Made by a program: the position numbers and the translations under genes
Assembly (NCBI RefSeq): GCF_000425885.1
Contig: NZ_KE384471.1
Span: 96,563-160,562, forward strand
From: Schleiferilactobacillus harbinensis DSM 16991
GTDB lineage: Bacteria > Bacillota > Bacilli > Lactobacillales > Lactobacillaceae
Direction: 5' to 3'
DNA: 64,000 nt
The notes under the pieces: generated by a model
Told to the model about the DNA's origin: nothing
Database searches by the model: none
What the model saw: only the letters and a program-made list of their open reading frames with translations
In this document: piece after piece, positions 35,410-43,161 of the stretch
Position numbering within the stretch: position 1 is the first letter of the stretch
Layout of the letters: each line of letters begins with the position of its first letter

Positions 35410-36207
35410 ATGACCGATGTCAAAATTACCAAAGATGTGATCTATGACCCAACGCACCAATTACCTACCGATATCTACACCACCGAGGTCGTGACGGCGC
35501 AGTCGCCGGCGATCATCATTATCCATGGCGGCGGCTGGTTCCGGGGCGATAAGTCCAAGGAGTCTGACTTGGCGGAGATTCTGGCTGAAGAAGGCTACTT
35601 CACCATCGTGCCCAATTACCGGTTGGCGCCAAAGGACTTGTTCCCCGCGTCTCGGGATGATATCGAGACTGTTTATACCTGGTTGAAGCATAGCGATTAT
35701 ACCTTCAACCACAGCAAGATCGCGGCCGTTGGCGCGAGTGCCGGCGGTAATTTGTCCGGCGAGCTGGCGTTGAAGTTCGGTATTCCGGCTGTTTCCTGGT
35801 CGGGGATCTTCGACCTGTACGATTGGGTGACAAAACACCCCGACGTTGTGGCTGAGCCGGATACCAAGCAGGACGCCACCGTCTTAGCCAGTGCCCAGAT
35901 CGACCAAGACGGCGCCCACGATGCGTTCTACAAATGGTTCGTCCTGAACTATGTCAACGGCGACCTGGATCAATTGAAGGAAGCCGATCCGATCCAACGG
36001 GTGTCGGCTAAGTCCGGCCCGATCTACTTCGCTAATTCCTTGAACGAATTGGTGCCGATCAGCGGCGTACAGAAAATGCAGGATGCCCTGAGCCAGGCCG
36101 GGGTGCCGACCATCAGTCAATATTTGACGGGAGCCCGCCACGGCAAGGCCTATCAAGCTGATGTGCTGAACAACACGTTGGATTTCTTCAAGAAAGCCTT
36201 ACAGTAA
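35410..36207 (+). CDS. Alpha/beta hydrolase, HSL-like esterase
   Basis: A 265-aa soluble esterase/lipase. The oxyanion motif HGGGW (IIIHGGGWFRGDK) is near residue 39, and the nucleophile is Ser in GASAGG near residue 108. A candidate catalytic His is in ARHGKAY near the C-terminus. HGGG plus GASAGG points to the hormone-sensitive-lipase-like group, probably acting on short-chain esters. ATG 35410 is chosen with AAGGAG 11 nt upstream, rather than the GTG at 35398 that touches the ribosome binding site. Confidence 0.88.
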   Translation: MTDVKITKDVIYDPTHQLPTDIYTTEVVTAQSPAIIIIHGGGWFRGDKSKESDLAEILAEEGYFTIVPNYRLAPKDLFPASRDDIETVYTWLKHSDYTFNHSKIAAVGASAGGNLSGELALKFGIPAVSWSGIFDLYDWVTKHPDVVAEPDTKQDATVLASAQIDQDGAHDAFYKWFVLNYVNGDLDQLKEADPIQRVSAKSGPIYFANSLNELVPISGVQKMQDALSQAGVPTISQYLTGARHGKAYQADVLNNTLDFFKKALQ

Positions 36208-36216
36208 ACTAATAAG

Positions 36217-36263
36217 AAAACACGCCCTTGAATGCCCGCGATGCGCATTCAGGGGCGTGTTTT
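36217..36263. terminator. Bidirectional terminator
   Basis: AAAACACGCCC pairs with GGGCGTGTTTT, with additional pairing of TGAATGC and GCATTCA inside. Confidence 0.9.
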
Positions 36264-36277
36264 CGTCTAGCTAGCGC

Positions 36278-36640
36278 TTAATTCAGTTTGCTGGCCGCCT
36301 TTTTGGGAATGTCTTTTTGCTGGACCTCTTCATAACTCAAAATTACGCCGCGGGTATGGTTGTATGCCACCTTCAGGTATGCATTCCGGCGTAACGGATT
36401 GTCTCGAAACGCATCGAAGGTGACCTGCCGCTGCTGACCGGCTTCGTTAAAGGCTGGCAGCGCATACTCGTAATAAACTTGATACGCCGCTGGGGCTTCG
36501 GTGTCCCGCAATTTTTCACCGTTGGTGGTGATCTTCACGTAATAATCCTCACCGGTGTAATTCTCGTGGTAATACCAGCCCCCGCCGATTGCCATGAGTC
36601 CCAAAATCACCAATAAAACGATCCCTGCTTTTTTTAACAT
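36278..36640 (-). CDS. yxeA: YxeA family protein
   Basis: A 120-aa secreted or membrane-tethered protein with a hydrophobic N-terminus (residues 5-23) and the YxeA/DUF1093 core: YYVKITTNG, YQVYYEYALPAFNEAG, LRRNAYLKV. In Bacillus the gene accompanies yxdLM, a peptide-antibiotic-responsive transporter. Here it follows the permease by 3 bp, so it is the last gene of the operon. Confidence 0.9.
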   Translation of the reverse strand: MLKKAGIVLLVILGLMAIGGGWYYHENYTGEDYYVKITTNGEKLRDTEAPAAYQVYYEYALPAFNEAGQQRQVTFDAFRDNPLRRNAYLKVAYNHTRGVILSYEEVQQKDIPKKAASKLN

Positions 36641-36643
36641 CCC

Positions 36644-38488
36644 TTATTCACCCCGTTGGAAGTCTTCGGCCCCCCGGCCTTGTAACACGATGCCGCTGTA
36701 TAGCTGCACTGTTAAGAAATAATACAAAACATACAGTACTAAGAAAATCAGAAACGGCAGCCAAATGTTGTGGTACGGCTGCGGCAGCAGATCGGTGACC
36801 TTGAACATCTGCAAGCCGAACAGCACATGGATGATGCCCAACACGCCTGGCAGTAAGAACAGTACGCCGATTTCTTGGCGAATCGAACGCTTCAACAAAC
36901 TGCGCCGCGTGCCGATCTTTTCCAGCATCTGGTAGCGCAGGGCATCACTGGCAGCGCTGGACAAGATCTTGAACATTAGGCAGGACGCCAGCATGGCCAA
37001 GAAGGCGATACCCAGGAACAGCCCCATGAATTCGAAGCCGGACATCATGCTGTTGTACAGTGCATAGACTGAATACTTCTGGTTCATATCCATGGTGGCG
37101 ACTTTGCCCCCTTGGCGGGCGGCATCCGCGGCCACTAGCGCCTTCAGCTTGTCCTTGCTGGCCATGAAATCCTTCGTGACGTACAGCGAGACCGTATGCG
37201 CCTGACCGGCAGTCTTCGCGTAGGTCGCTGCATCGACCACTTTGATTGGTGCCGCATCAGCGCTGGCGACGGCTAAGCCGCGCAGTGTGCCGGTGTAACT
37301 ATCCGGTTTCTTCAGCATTTCCGTGCCGGTATAGGTCTGTTTTTGGACACTGAAGGAACCGTCCGCGTTTTGCTTGGGATTAAACATCTTGTAAGGCGCC
37401 TTGTTGAAATCGTCAGCCAGGAAGTAGATCGTTTTGCCGTCGACTTTATAGCGGTAGGTGCTGACGCTGGTCGGCTTCAGCGCGTCTGCCTGACTGGCCG
37501 TTTTACTGGTTGGATCATGCAGGACTAAATCATAGGGCGATACCTGCGCGGCCATGGATTGAATCTGGTCGTGGAAGCCTAAGCCAACCGTGATCGCCCC
37601 CAGCGCCAAGGCGAAGACAATGGACACCATGGACAGCAGCCGGGTGAAGTCCCGGATGCGGAAGCTCAATTGACCCAGGGTAAAACTGTGTAAGCCCGTT
37701 AACCGGAATTTGGTATTCCGCCGCAGCAGCTGAATGATCATCAGGAAGAAAGCATCGAACACGAAGTAGGAGCCCAACACGATGGTCACCAGCGCGATAC
37801 CGATGCCCAGCAGCTGCAGCGTGTTCAGATTGGCCATGCTTAAGTAACCAATGGCCAGTAAGCCCAATCCAGCGACGACTTCAATGCCCCACAGGACCGG
37901 ATTGCGCTTGAAACGGGTCGGCGTCTTATCCTGATTCAACAGATTCAAGACCGGCGTCTTCACCAGCTTGCCCGCATTATACAGCGCGGCAATGGCGAAG
38001 AGGACCAGGAAGAACACGCCAGTGACGATGGCTGCGTTGGTGCTCCAGGGTGAAAACTTCGTGATCGAAATGTCCATCTGTTTGACCAGTACTTGACTGA
38101 TAATTTGCGTCAAGCCCACGCCGATGGCGCTGCCCACCACGGTGGCAATCAACCCGACTGCGACAGTCTCGATAAAAATCAACTGGGCAATTTTCCGAGA
38201 TTTAGCCCCCAGCATCATAAACATCGCATAGGCGTGCTGGCGCATCGTCAATAAGAACGAGTTGGCATACAATATGTAAACCAAAGTGATGATGCCTAAC
38301 AAAACAGACCCGAAGTAGAAAATGAACACGATCATCCCCAGAGTGGAATTAGCTTTCAAGAACTCCGGATTACTGGCCAGCGATTGGAACATGTAGAAAA
38401 TCGCGGCAGAAATCGTTAAGCCGGAAAAGAGCACGACATAATCTTTGAGACGGCTCTTAATGCCGCCGAGTGCAAGTTTCCAAAGCAT
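36644..38488 (-). CDS. yxdM: ABC transporter permease, FtsX/BceB-type (YxdM-like)
   Basis: A 614-aa permease with ten or so membrane helices arranged as in BceB/YxdM/VraG. A large extracytoplasmic region (about residues 305-460) sits between helices, as expected for antimicrobial-peptide sensing or removal transporters. FtsX-like motifs occur in the helices near residues 60-150. The ATG has AGGAGGGGAG upstream, within the end of the ATPase gene region. No two-component system is adjacent; the HTH gene upstream may fill the regulatory role. Confidence 0.88.
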   Translation of the reverse strand: MLWKLALGGIKSRLKDYVVLFSGLTISAAIFYMFQSLASNPEFLKANSTLGMIVFIFYFGSVLLGIITLVYILYANSFLLTMRQHAYAMFMMLGAKSRKIAQLIFIETVAVGLIATVVGSAIGVGLTQIISQVLVKQMDISITKFSPWSTNAAIVTGVFFLVLFAIAALYNAGKLVKTPVLNLLNQDKTPTRFKRNPVLWGIEVVAGLGLLAIGYLSMANLNTLQLLGIGIALVTIVLGSYFVFDAFFLMIIQLLRRNTKFRLTGLHSFTLGQLSFRIRDFTRLLSMVSIVFALALGAITVGLGFHDQIQSMAAQVSPYDLVLHDPTSKTASQADALKPTSVSTYRYKVDGKTIYFLADDFNKAPYKMFNPKQNADGSFSVQKQTYTGTEMLKKPDSYTGTLRGLAVASADAAPIKVVDAATYAKTAGQAHTVSLYVTKDFMASKDKLKALVAADAARQGGKVATMDMNQKYSVYALYNSMMSGFEFMGLFLGIAFLAMLASCLMFKILSSAASDALRYQMLEKIGTRRSLLKRSIRQEIGVLFLLPGVLGIIHVLFGLQMFKVTDLLPQPYHNIWLPFLIFLVLYVLYYFLTVQLYSGIVLQGRGAEDFQRGE

Positions 38489-38505
38489 TACTCGTCTCTC
38501 CCCTC

Positions 38506-39258
38506 CTAGTCCTCAAAAGTCCCAAGTTCGTCCAGAATCTGGTGATAAAATGCCGTGCGGTCCTGATCTTTCCGCTTCAGCTCCTGACCGATCACGCCAT
38601 CTTTAATGAACAGAATGCGCTGGCAGTAGCTGGCCGAAAACGGATCATGGGTGACCAGCAGGATCGATACGCCGTCGTTTTGATTCAACGATGTCATCGT
38701 ATCCAGCAATTCCCGGGCGCTGTGGGAATCCAAAGCACCGGTGGGTTCATCCCCGAACAGGATCGCCGGTTGGGCGACCAGGGCCCGGGCCGCCGCGACC
38801 CGCTGCTTTTGGCCGCCGGAAATTTCCGTGGGGTATTGATCCAGAATCTCAGTGATCGACAGCTTTTCCGCAATGCTCTGTACCTGAGGCGCGATCTTTT
38901 TAGCGCTGACACCCTGCAATGACAAAGGCAGCGCAATGTTTTCCCGGGAGGTGAGATTCTCCAGCAAATTGAAATCTTGGAAAATGAACCCGACTTCATG
39001 GGAGCGGAAGTCCGCCAACTGATTGCCCTTCAAGCCGGTCACGTCCTGCCCATTGATCCGAACATCGCCGGCCGTCGGTTTATCCAGTGTCGATAGGATA
39101 TTCAGTAAGGTGGACTTGCCTGAACCGGACGCTCCCATGATACCGATGAATTCCCCGGCCTGAACATTGAAGGAGACATCCTTCAGCGCCATTGTCTGCT
39201 TTTCATTCGCTTTACCGTAAACTTTCCGTACTTTTTTAACTTCTACCACATTGGCCAT
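38506..39258 (-). CDS. yxdL: ABC transporter ATP-binding protein (YxdL/BceA-like)
   Basis: A 250-aa ATPase: Walker A GASGSGKST (about residue 40), signature ISGGQKQR, Walker B AILFGDEPTGALD, and switch His in LLVTHD. It belongs to the MacB/LolD/BceA subgroup and pairs with the FtsX-type permease that follows by 17 bp. The ATG has GAGGAG about 9 nt upstream. Probable role: detoxification of peptide antibiotics acting on the envelope. Confidence 0.93.
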   Translation of the reverse strand: MANVVEVKKVRKVYGKANEKQTMALKDVSFNVQAGEFIGIMGASGSGKSTLLNILSTLDKPTAGDVRINGQDVTGLKGNQLADFRSHEVGFIFQDFNLLENLTSRENIALPLSLQGVSAKKIAPQVQSIAEKLSITEILDQYPTEISGGQKQRVAAARALVAQPAILFGDEPTGALDSHSARELLDTMTSLNQNDGVSILLVTHDPFSASYCQRILFIKDGVIGQELKRKDQDRTAFYHQILDELGTFED

Positions 39259-39363
39259 GAATTACGCTCCTCATTTGTTGATTTCTCTATGGTTACCAGT
39301 GTAGCAACGGAATGACTGGCGTACGCGAACGATTTTGTAATGTTAGGTCGGTCAAAAGGCGGA

Positions 39364-39392
39364 GAAAAAGGCCCCGGCACGCGGCCAGAGCC
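39364..39392 (-). terminator. Terminator of the HTH gene
   Basis: On the minus strand GGCTCTGGC pairs with GCCGGGGCC (two G-U pairs), followed by TTTTT. It separates the HTH gene from yxdL. Confidence 0.7.
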
Positions 39393-39406
39393 CATTATGA
39401 TGGCAA

Positions 39407-39832
39407 TTAGAAGGGAAAGAAGACGATCAGCGCGATAATCAGAATCACGTTCACTGACGAAAGAATGGTTAAAATCACGGCGGCCAGACGGTACAATAGG
39501 CGGGGCAGGTGGTCTTTCCAGCTGATGACGATAAACAGCGACAGAATCGCCGCCAGCGGGGTAATGCACGAGAGAAACATCAACACCACGACGAAGAGCG
39601 TCATGTGCCGTTCCTGTTCAGTTGGTGCCGGCTTGGCATGGACCGATGTACCCAGCAGAGTTTCCAATGGAAGCTGATATACTTTCGCCAATTCGGCGAT
39701 ATTGACCCGATCCGGTGCTGACCGGCCATTTTCCCAATTGGAAATCGTCTGCCGGCTGACTTGTAACTTTTCTGCCAGTTCCTGTTGCGTCAGCTGATGC
39801 TGCTGACGCAGCGTGCGTAACCGTTCATCCAT
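39407..39832 (-). CDS. XRE-type HTH regulator with membrane tail
   Basis: A 141-aa protein. Residues 1-60 are a Cro/CI helix-turn-helix (LTQQELAEKLQVSRQTISNW). Residues about 80-141 contain two hydrophobic helices. Such membrane-tethered HTH proteins often sit beside BceAB-type transporters. ATG 39832 has GGGAGG about 9 nt upstream; the longer version from 39874 reads through that site. It is upstream of yxdLM-yxeA on the same strand but has its own terminator. Confidence 0.87.
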   Translation of the reverse strand: MDERLRTLRQQHQLTQQELAEKLQVSRQTISNWENGRSAPDRVNIAELAKVYQLPLETLLGTSVHAKPAPTEQERHMTLFVVVLMFLSCITPLAAILSLFIVISWKDHLPRLLYRLAAVILTILSSVNVILIIALIVFFPF

Positions 39833-39958
39833 GCAGCCACCTCCCCTGTCACCGCATTTTAGCATGGATGCCAAACGAATGTAAAAGCGTTTTAGCTCGC
39901 TATCCCGCGGAATTTCGGAGATAATTGAGGTAGAAAGAAATCAGGGGGTGGCGACATC

Positions 39959-40129
39959 ATGCGCTCATTACTATCATTCTTGTTGTCCCAAGCCGACACC
40001 ATTTGCATTGTCTTACTGTCTATCGCCTTAGTGAGTATGAGCATCACCCAAGACCAGTTGAAGAAAGAAGTCAACGAGTTAAAGAACCAAATCGCCCAAT
40101 ATGACCAGCACATCCAGAATACAATGTAG
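39959..40129 (+). CDS. 56-aa membrane protein with C-terminal coiled coil
   Basis: A short ORF starting MRSLLSFLLSQADTICIVLL. It has one hydrophobic helix (residues about 12-28), then a charged heptad-like stretch QDQLKKEVNELKNQIAQYD typical of a coiled coil. The ATG has AGGGGGTGG upstream at suitable spacing and a strong terminator follows. It is divergent from the HTH gene. No family recognised; the shape resembles small membrane scaffold or divisome-type proteins, which is only analogy. Confidence 0.65.
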   Translation: MRSLLSFLLSQADTICIVLLSIALVSMSITQDQLKKEVNELKNQIAQYDQHIQNTM

Positions 40130-40137
40130 CAGATCAA

Positions 40138-40175
40138 CAAACGGCCAGCCTCCCATCGTGGAAGCTGGCCGTTTG
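40138..40175. terminator. Bidirectional terminator
   Basis: AAACGGCCAGC and GCTGGCCGTTT arms flank a 14-nt loop between convergent genes. Confidence 0.9.
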
Positions 40176-40187
40176 CTCTGCATCCAA

Positions 40188-41264
40188 TTAGTGGATAAAC
40201 GATATAATGAACGATAATCCGGCAAAAAACAGAATAATTCCCACCACAACGATGTGCCGCCGCTTATGCATCAGCGTCACGGCAATCAGTTCCCGCAGAA
40301 TAGCGTTCGGCAGGTAATAAAACGATGTGTGGGCGCCGCGACCATTCGCCTGCAAGCCCTCCGCCCGAGCGTACATGCCCGCCCGAAAAATATGATAGTT
40401 ATTGGAAACAAAGATGGCGCGAATGCGGCCTTTCCCAATTTCCCGTTTCTGCATCAAGGCCTTGGAGAAACGCAAATTTTCCTGGGTCGTGGTGGACATA
40501 TCTTCCAACAGTGTATCCCCCGCCGGAATACCATGGGCAATAGCGTAATTCCGCATCGCTTCGGCTTCGGATATTTTTTCATCAGCGCCCTGCCCGCCAG
40601 AGAAAATGATTTTTGGCGCCGGCCGACCCTTATTAATTTGACGGTAGTAAAACTTCATCCCCCGCTCGATGCGGGCCGCCAGCAATGGAGAAACCGTGTC
40701 CCCATGGAGCAGGCCGGCCCCCAAGACGATAATGTACTGCTGCTTGTAAGGAATCGGGTACATTTGATACAGAATCAGACTGAAGACGAAATTGAACAGC
40801 AGCAACGTACCGTAGTACATAAGGGCATTGCCCGTCCCCACGATCACCTGCAGCCAGGCGGGCAGCCGATTGAGAAATGCCGTCAGCGCCCAAAGAATCA
40901 GCAGACCCAAGCCGGTGAACAGCGTCAGCATGTTGGCCAGCGTATGGCTTTCCCGTCGCCAGACGATCCAAGCGTTCCATAGCAGCCAAATAAACGAAGT
41001 CCCCCAAATGAGCCCTAGAATTACCATAGTGATTAGGAATAGGCCCCCAGTGATGTAAATCAAGAGTATATTCCTAGTGTAAATAATCGTCGTCCCCAGC
41101 CAGAGCCAGAAGATAACAAAAAAGGCCATGAACAGCGTCCCGTTCAGCAACCGCCGCGGTTCAATCAGCCAGCACACCAGAAACAAGGCAAAAAAGGCCA
41201 GCACTACTAATCCCCCGTATCCGAAAACCACGGGTAATTCCGCACTATTGAAGATTGCCAGCAT
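40188..41264 (-). CDS. YdcF/ElyC-like membrane protein (DUF218)
   Basis: A 358-aa protein. Seven or so membrane helices (residues about 10-170) are followed by a DUF218 domain: YIIVLGAGLLHGD, ERGMKFYY, KIIFSGGQGADEKISEAEAM, TTTQENLRFS, FVSNNYHIFRAGMYA. This is the layout of lactobacillar YdcF-family proteins linked to envelope polysaccharide or lipid-carrier metabolism; the exact reaction is unknown. ATG 41264 is chosen, with AGGGG upstream; a GTG at 41297 lacks a ribosome binding site. Confidence 0.87.
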   Translation of the reverse strand: MLAIFNSAELPVVFGYGGLVVLAFFALFLVCWLIEPRRLLNGTLFMAFFVIFWLWLGTTIIYTRNILLIYITGGLFLITMVILGLIWGTSFIWLLWNAWIVWRRESHTLANMLTLFTGLGLLILWALTAFLNRLPAWLQVIVGTGNALMYYGTLLLFNFVFSLILYQMYPIPYKQQYIIVLGAGLLHGDTVSPLLAARIERGMKFYYRQINKGRPAPKIIFSGGQGADEKISEAEAMRNYAIAHGIPAGDTLLEDMSTTTQENLRFSKALMQKREIGKGRIRAIFVSNNYHIFRAGMYARAEGLQANGRGAHTSFYYLPNAILRELIAVTLMHKRRHIVVVGIILFFAGLSFIISFIH

Positions 41265-41343
41265 CGTTTCAAGACCCCTATTCGCCCGGTTTGCCACCGA
41301 AAAAGTTATACTGTAATGGTACCGATATTTGGGGGGATTGTCT

Positions 41344-41982
41344 ATGTCAATTAGTCGGTTTCAGGCCTTCAGCGATGGCGTTTTTTCCATTCTGATCACC
41401 ATTCTTGTTTTAAATTTCAGCATTCCTGCATACACAGCGGGGCACTTGGCGGCAGCGGTTGTCAACCAGTGGCCGACCATGGCCGCTTATGTGGTCTCTT
41501 ACTTCTATGTGGGCACCCTGTGGCTGTTTCACCACGACTACTTCAACACCTTGACCCGGATCGATCGCAACGTGAATATGCTGAATCTGCTGATTTTATT
41601 CAGCATCACCCTGATCGATTACCCGATGTCCCTGGTCGCCCATACGCTGGCCATCCGGAACACCCAGGACATGCGGGTCGCTTTTATCCTGTACGATCTG
41701 GTTGCCCTGTTCGTGTCGCTGACCTTCTTTCTGATGTATGTCTATCTGCATCGGCACATGGATCTCAAGGCGCCCCACGTGACCACTGATTTTTACACCA
41801 CCATCAAGTTCGACCCGCTGCGCAGTGTGGCGATCTACGGGGCTTCCATCATCGCCGCGTTCTTTTCCATCCCCTTGTCCGCCCTGCTCCTTGTTCTAGG
41901 GATTCTCTTCCACTTCTTTGCTTACTTGCGGATGAGCGGCAATCTGCGCAAGGCTAAGCCGATACCCGCCACGAAGAACTAG
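41344..41982 (+). CDS. TMEM175-like potassium channel (DUF1211)
   Basis: A 212-aa protein with six membrane helices. The N-terminus MSISRFQAFSDGVFSI carries the RxxxFSDGVFSI signature of TMEM175-type channels in the first helix. GGGGGG lies about 7 nt before the ATG; the in-frame TTG at 41329 is inside that site. It is divergent from the YdcF gene with closely spaced or overlapping -10 boxes (GTTATACTG near 41307). It probably conducts K+ passively; physiology unknown. Confidence 0.85.
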   Translation: MSISRFQAFSDGVFSILITILVLNFSIPAYTAGHLAAAVVNQWPTMAAYVVSYFYVGTLWLFHHDYFNTLTRIDRNVNMLNLLILFSITLIDYPMSLVAHTLAIRNTQDMRVAFILYDLVALFVSLTFFLMYVYLHRHMDLKAPHVTTDFYTTIKFDPLRSVAIYGASIIAAFFSIPLSALLLVLGILFHFFAYLRMSGNLRKAKPIPATKN

Positions 41983-41995
41983 CCCAGCTGAGTTG

Positions 41996-42113
41996 AAACG
42001 GGCACAGGCCGACAGAAGCGTAAGCAGAAGGGCCAGAAGACATAAAACCTAAGACCGGGTTTTCTGTCTTCTGGCCCTTCTGCTTACGCTTCTGACCGTC
42101 GGCCTGAGCCCTC
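41996..42113. repeat. Family A palindromic repeat, copy A3
   Basis: Outer arms GGCCGAC and GTCGGCC, second arms AGAAGC and GCTTCT, constant GCAGAAGG and CCTTCTGC, inner arms GCCAGAAGACA and TGTCTTCTGGC, and core AACCTAAGACCGGGTT. It lies directly after the TMEM175-like gene. Confidence 0.85.
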
Positions 42114-42116
42114 TGC

Positions 42117-42152
42117 CAAAAAAGTCCCGGCACAGCCGCAGCCGTCCCGGGA
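42117..42152 (-). terminator. Terminator of the metal-binding lipoprotein gene
   Basis: On the minus strand TCCCGG and CCGGGA close a stem containing a GCC/GGC-rich interior, followed by TTTTTT. Confidence 0.7.
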
Positions 42153-42165
42153 AGAAAAGAAATAA

Positions 42166-43047
42166 TTATTTATTGGCAGAAGCCGGAATCTCATTCAACT
42201 GCTTCGCCATCCATTGCACATAGTCCACACCTTTAGGTTTGGTTTCAGTGACCCGCACGATGGGCACATCGTTCTTCTTGGCTAAGTCTGTCAATTGGGT
42301 GATCACCTTGCTGGTGGTCTGGGTATTGACCACGAAGAACTTGATGGATTTATCCTTGATGGCCTTTTCCACCTTGGCATAAACCGCAGTGGACGGATCA
42401 TTGCCGTCTTCAGTGGCGTTGGCGAAGGCTTCGTCCATCACCTTGTAGCCCAGAGCATCCAGCATATTGCCAAAGACCGGCTCCGTCACGGCAACTTCCC
42501 CGTGATTGCTGGTCTTTTTAGCATCGATCAGCGGCGTCAGTTTGGCCAATTCTTTCTTGTACTTAGCACCATTGGCTTCAAAGTCCTTCTTGTTCGCGGG
42601 CTGCAGCTTGCTGAATTCTTTGACCAGGGCATCCGTGACCTTGCCCATGGTTTCCGGCCGGTACCACAGGTGCTCGTTGTCGCCGTTCTTGGCGCCGACG
42701 ATCGTCGACACCGTTAGCAGCTTAGCCTTGCTGTTGGCCGCCAGCTTATTCAGCCAGTGGTCATACCCCAGCCCGTTGACCAGGACGACGTTTGCTGCCG
42801 CGACGGTCTTGCCGTCGGCCGTGGTTGGTTGAAAGTCGTGGGGGTCCACACTGGTGCTGTGGATGATCGGTTCGGCTTTGCCGTGACTGCCTAAGACCGC
42901 CGCGGCCGGCTCCGCATAGAAATCGGTACTGGTTACATAAGTGATCTTGCTATTGGCTGAACTGGCGTTACCGTTCTGAGCACACCCCGTCAAGACCAGT
43001 AACAGGCCCGCCATCAACACAAATAATGGTTTCAATAATTTACGCAT
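42166..43047 (-). CDS. Metal ABC transporter substrate-binding lipoprotein (ZnuA/AdcA family)
   Basis: A 293-aa lipoprotein with an N-terminal signal and lipobox LTGC (Cys near residue 20). The cluster A-1 fold is indicated by YVTSTDFYAEPAAAV, HSTSVDPHDFQPT, GLGYDHWLNK, EHLWYRPETM and VTEPVFGNMLD. The candidate metal ligands (His in PHDF, His in EHLWY, Glu in TEPVF, Asp near DPST) are present. The His-rich loop of many zinc binders is absent, so zinc versus manganese cannot be decided. The start is ATG 43047 with AGGAGG 10 nt upstream. No ATPase or permease gene is adjacent. Confidence 0.88.
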   Translation of the reverse strand: MRKLLKPLFVLMAGLLLVLTGCAQNGNASSANSKITYVTSTDFYAEPAAAVLGSHGKAEPIIHSTSVDPHDFQPTTADGKTVAAANVVLVNGLGYDHWLNKLAANSKAKLLTVSTIVGAKNGDNEHLWYRPETMGKVTDALVKEFSKLQPANKKDFEANGAKYKKELAKLTPLIDAKKTSNHGEVAVTEPVFGNMLDALGYKVMDEAFANATEDGNDPSTAVYAKVEKAIKDKSIKFFVVNTQTTSKVITQLTDLAKKNDVPIVRVTETKPKGVDYVQWMAKQLNEIPASANK

Positions 43048-43071
43048 GAAGTTTTTTCCTCCTAAAAAATG

Positions 43072-43106
43072 AAAAAGGATACAGCCTTTTCTGAAAGTCT
43101 GTATCC
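43072..43106 (-). terminator. Terminator-like hairpin between the CDF and lipoprotein genes
   Basis: On the minus strand GGATACAG and CTGTATCC arms are followed by TTTTT, ending about 12 nt before the lipoprotein's ribosome binding site. It may end the CDF transcript or attenuate the lipoprotein gene. Confidence 0.75.
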
Positions 43107-43161
43107 CAGTATACCCAGCCTGAAAAACCGTGCGTGCAAATATGCGCACATGAGCACCCGT

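Noticed and set aside
39879..39897. cre-like TGTAAAAGCGTTTTAG
   Set aside because: The spacing between the TG and CG elements is two bases too long for a catabolite-responsive element.
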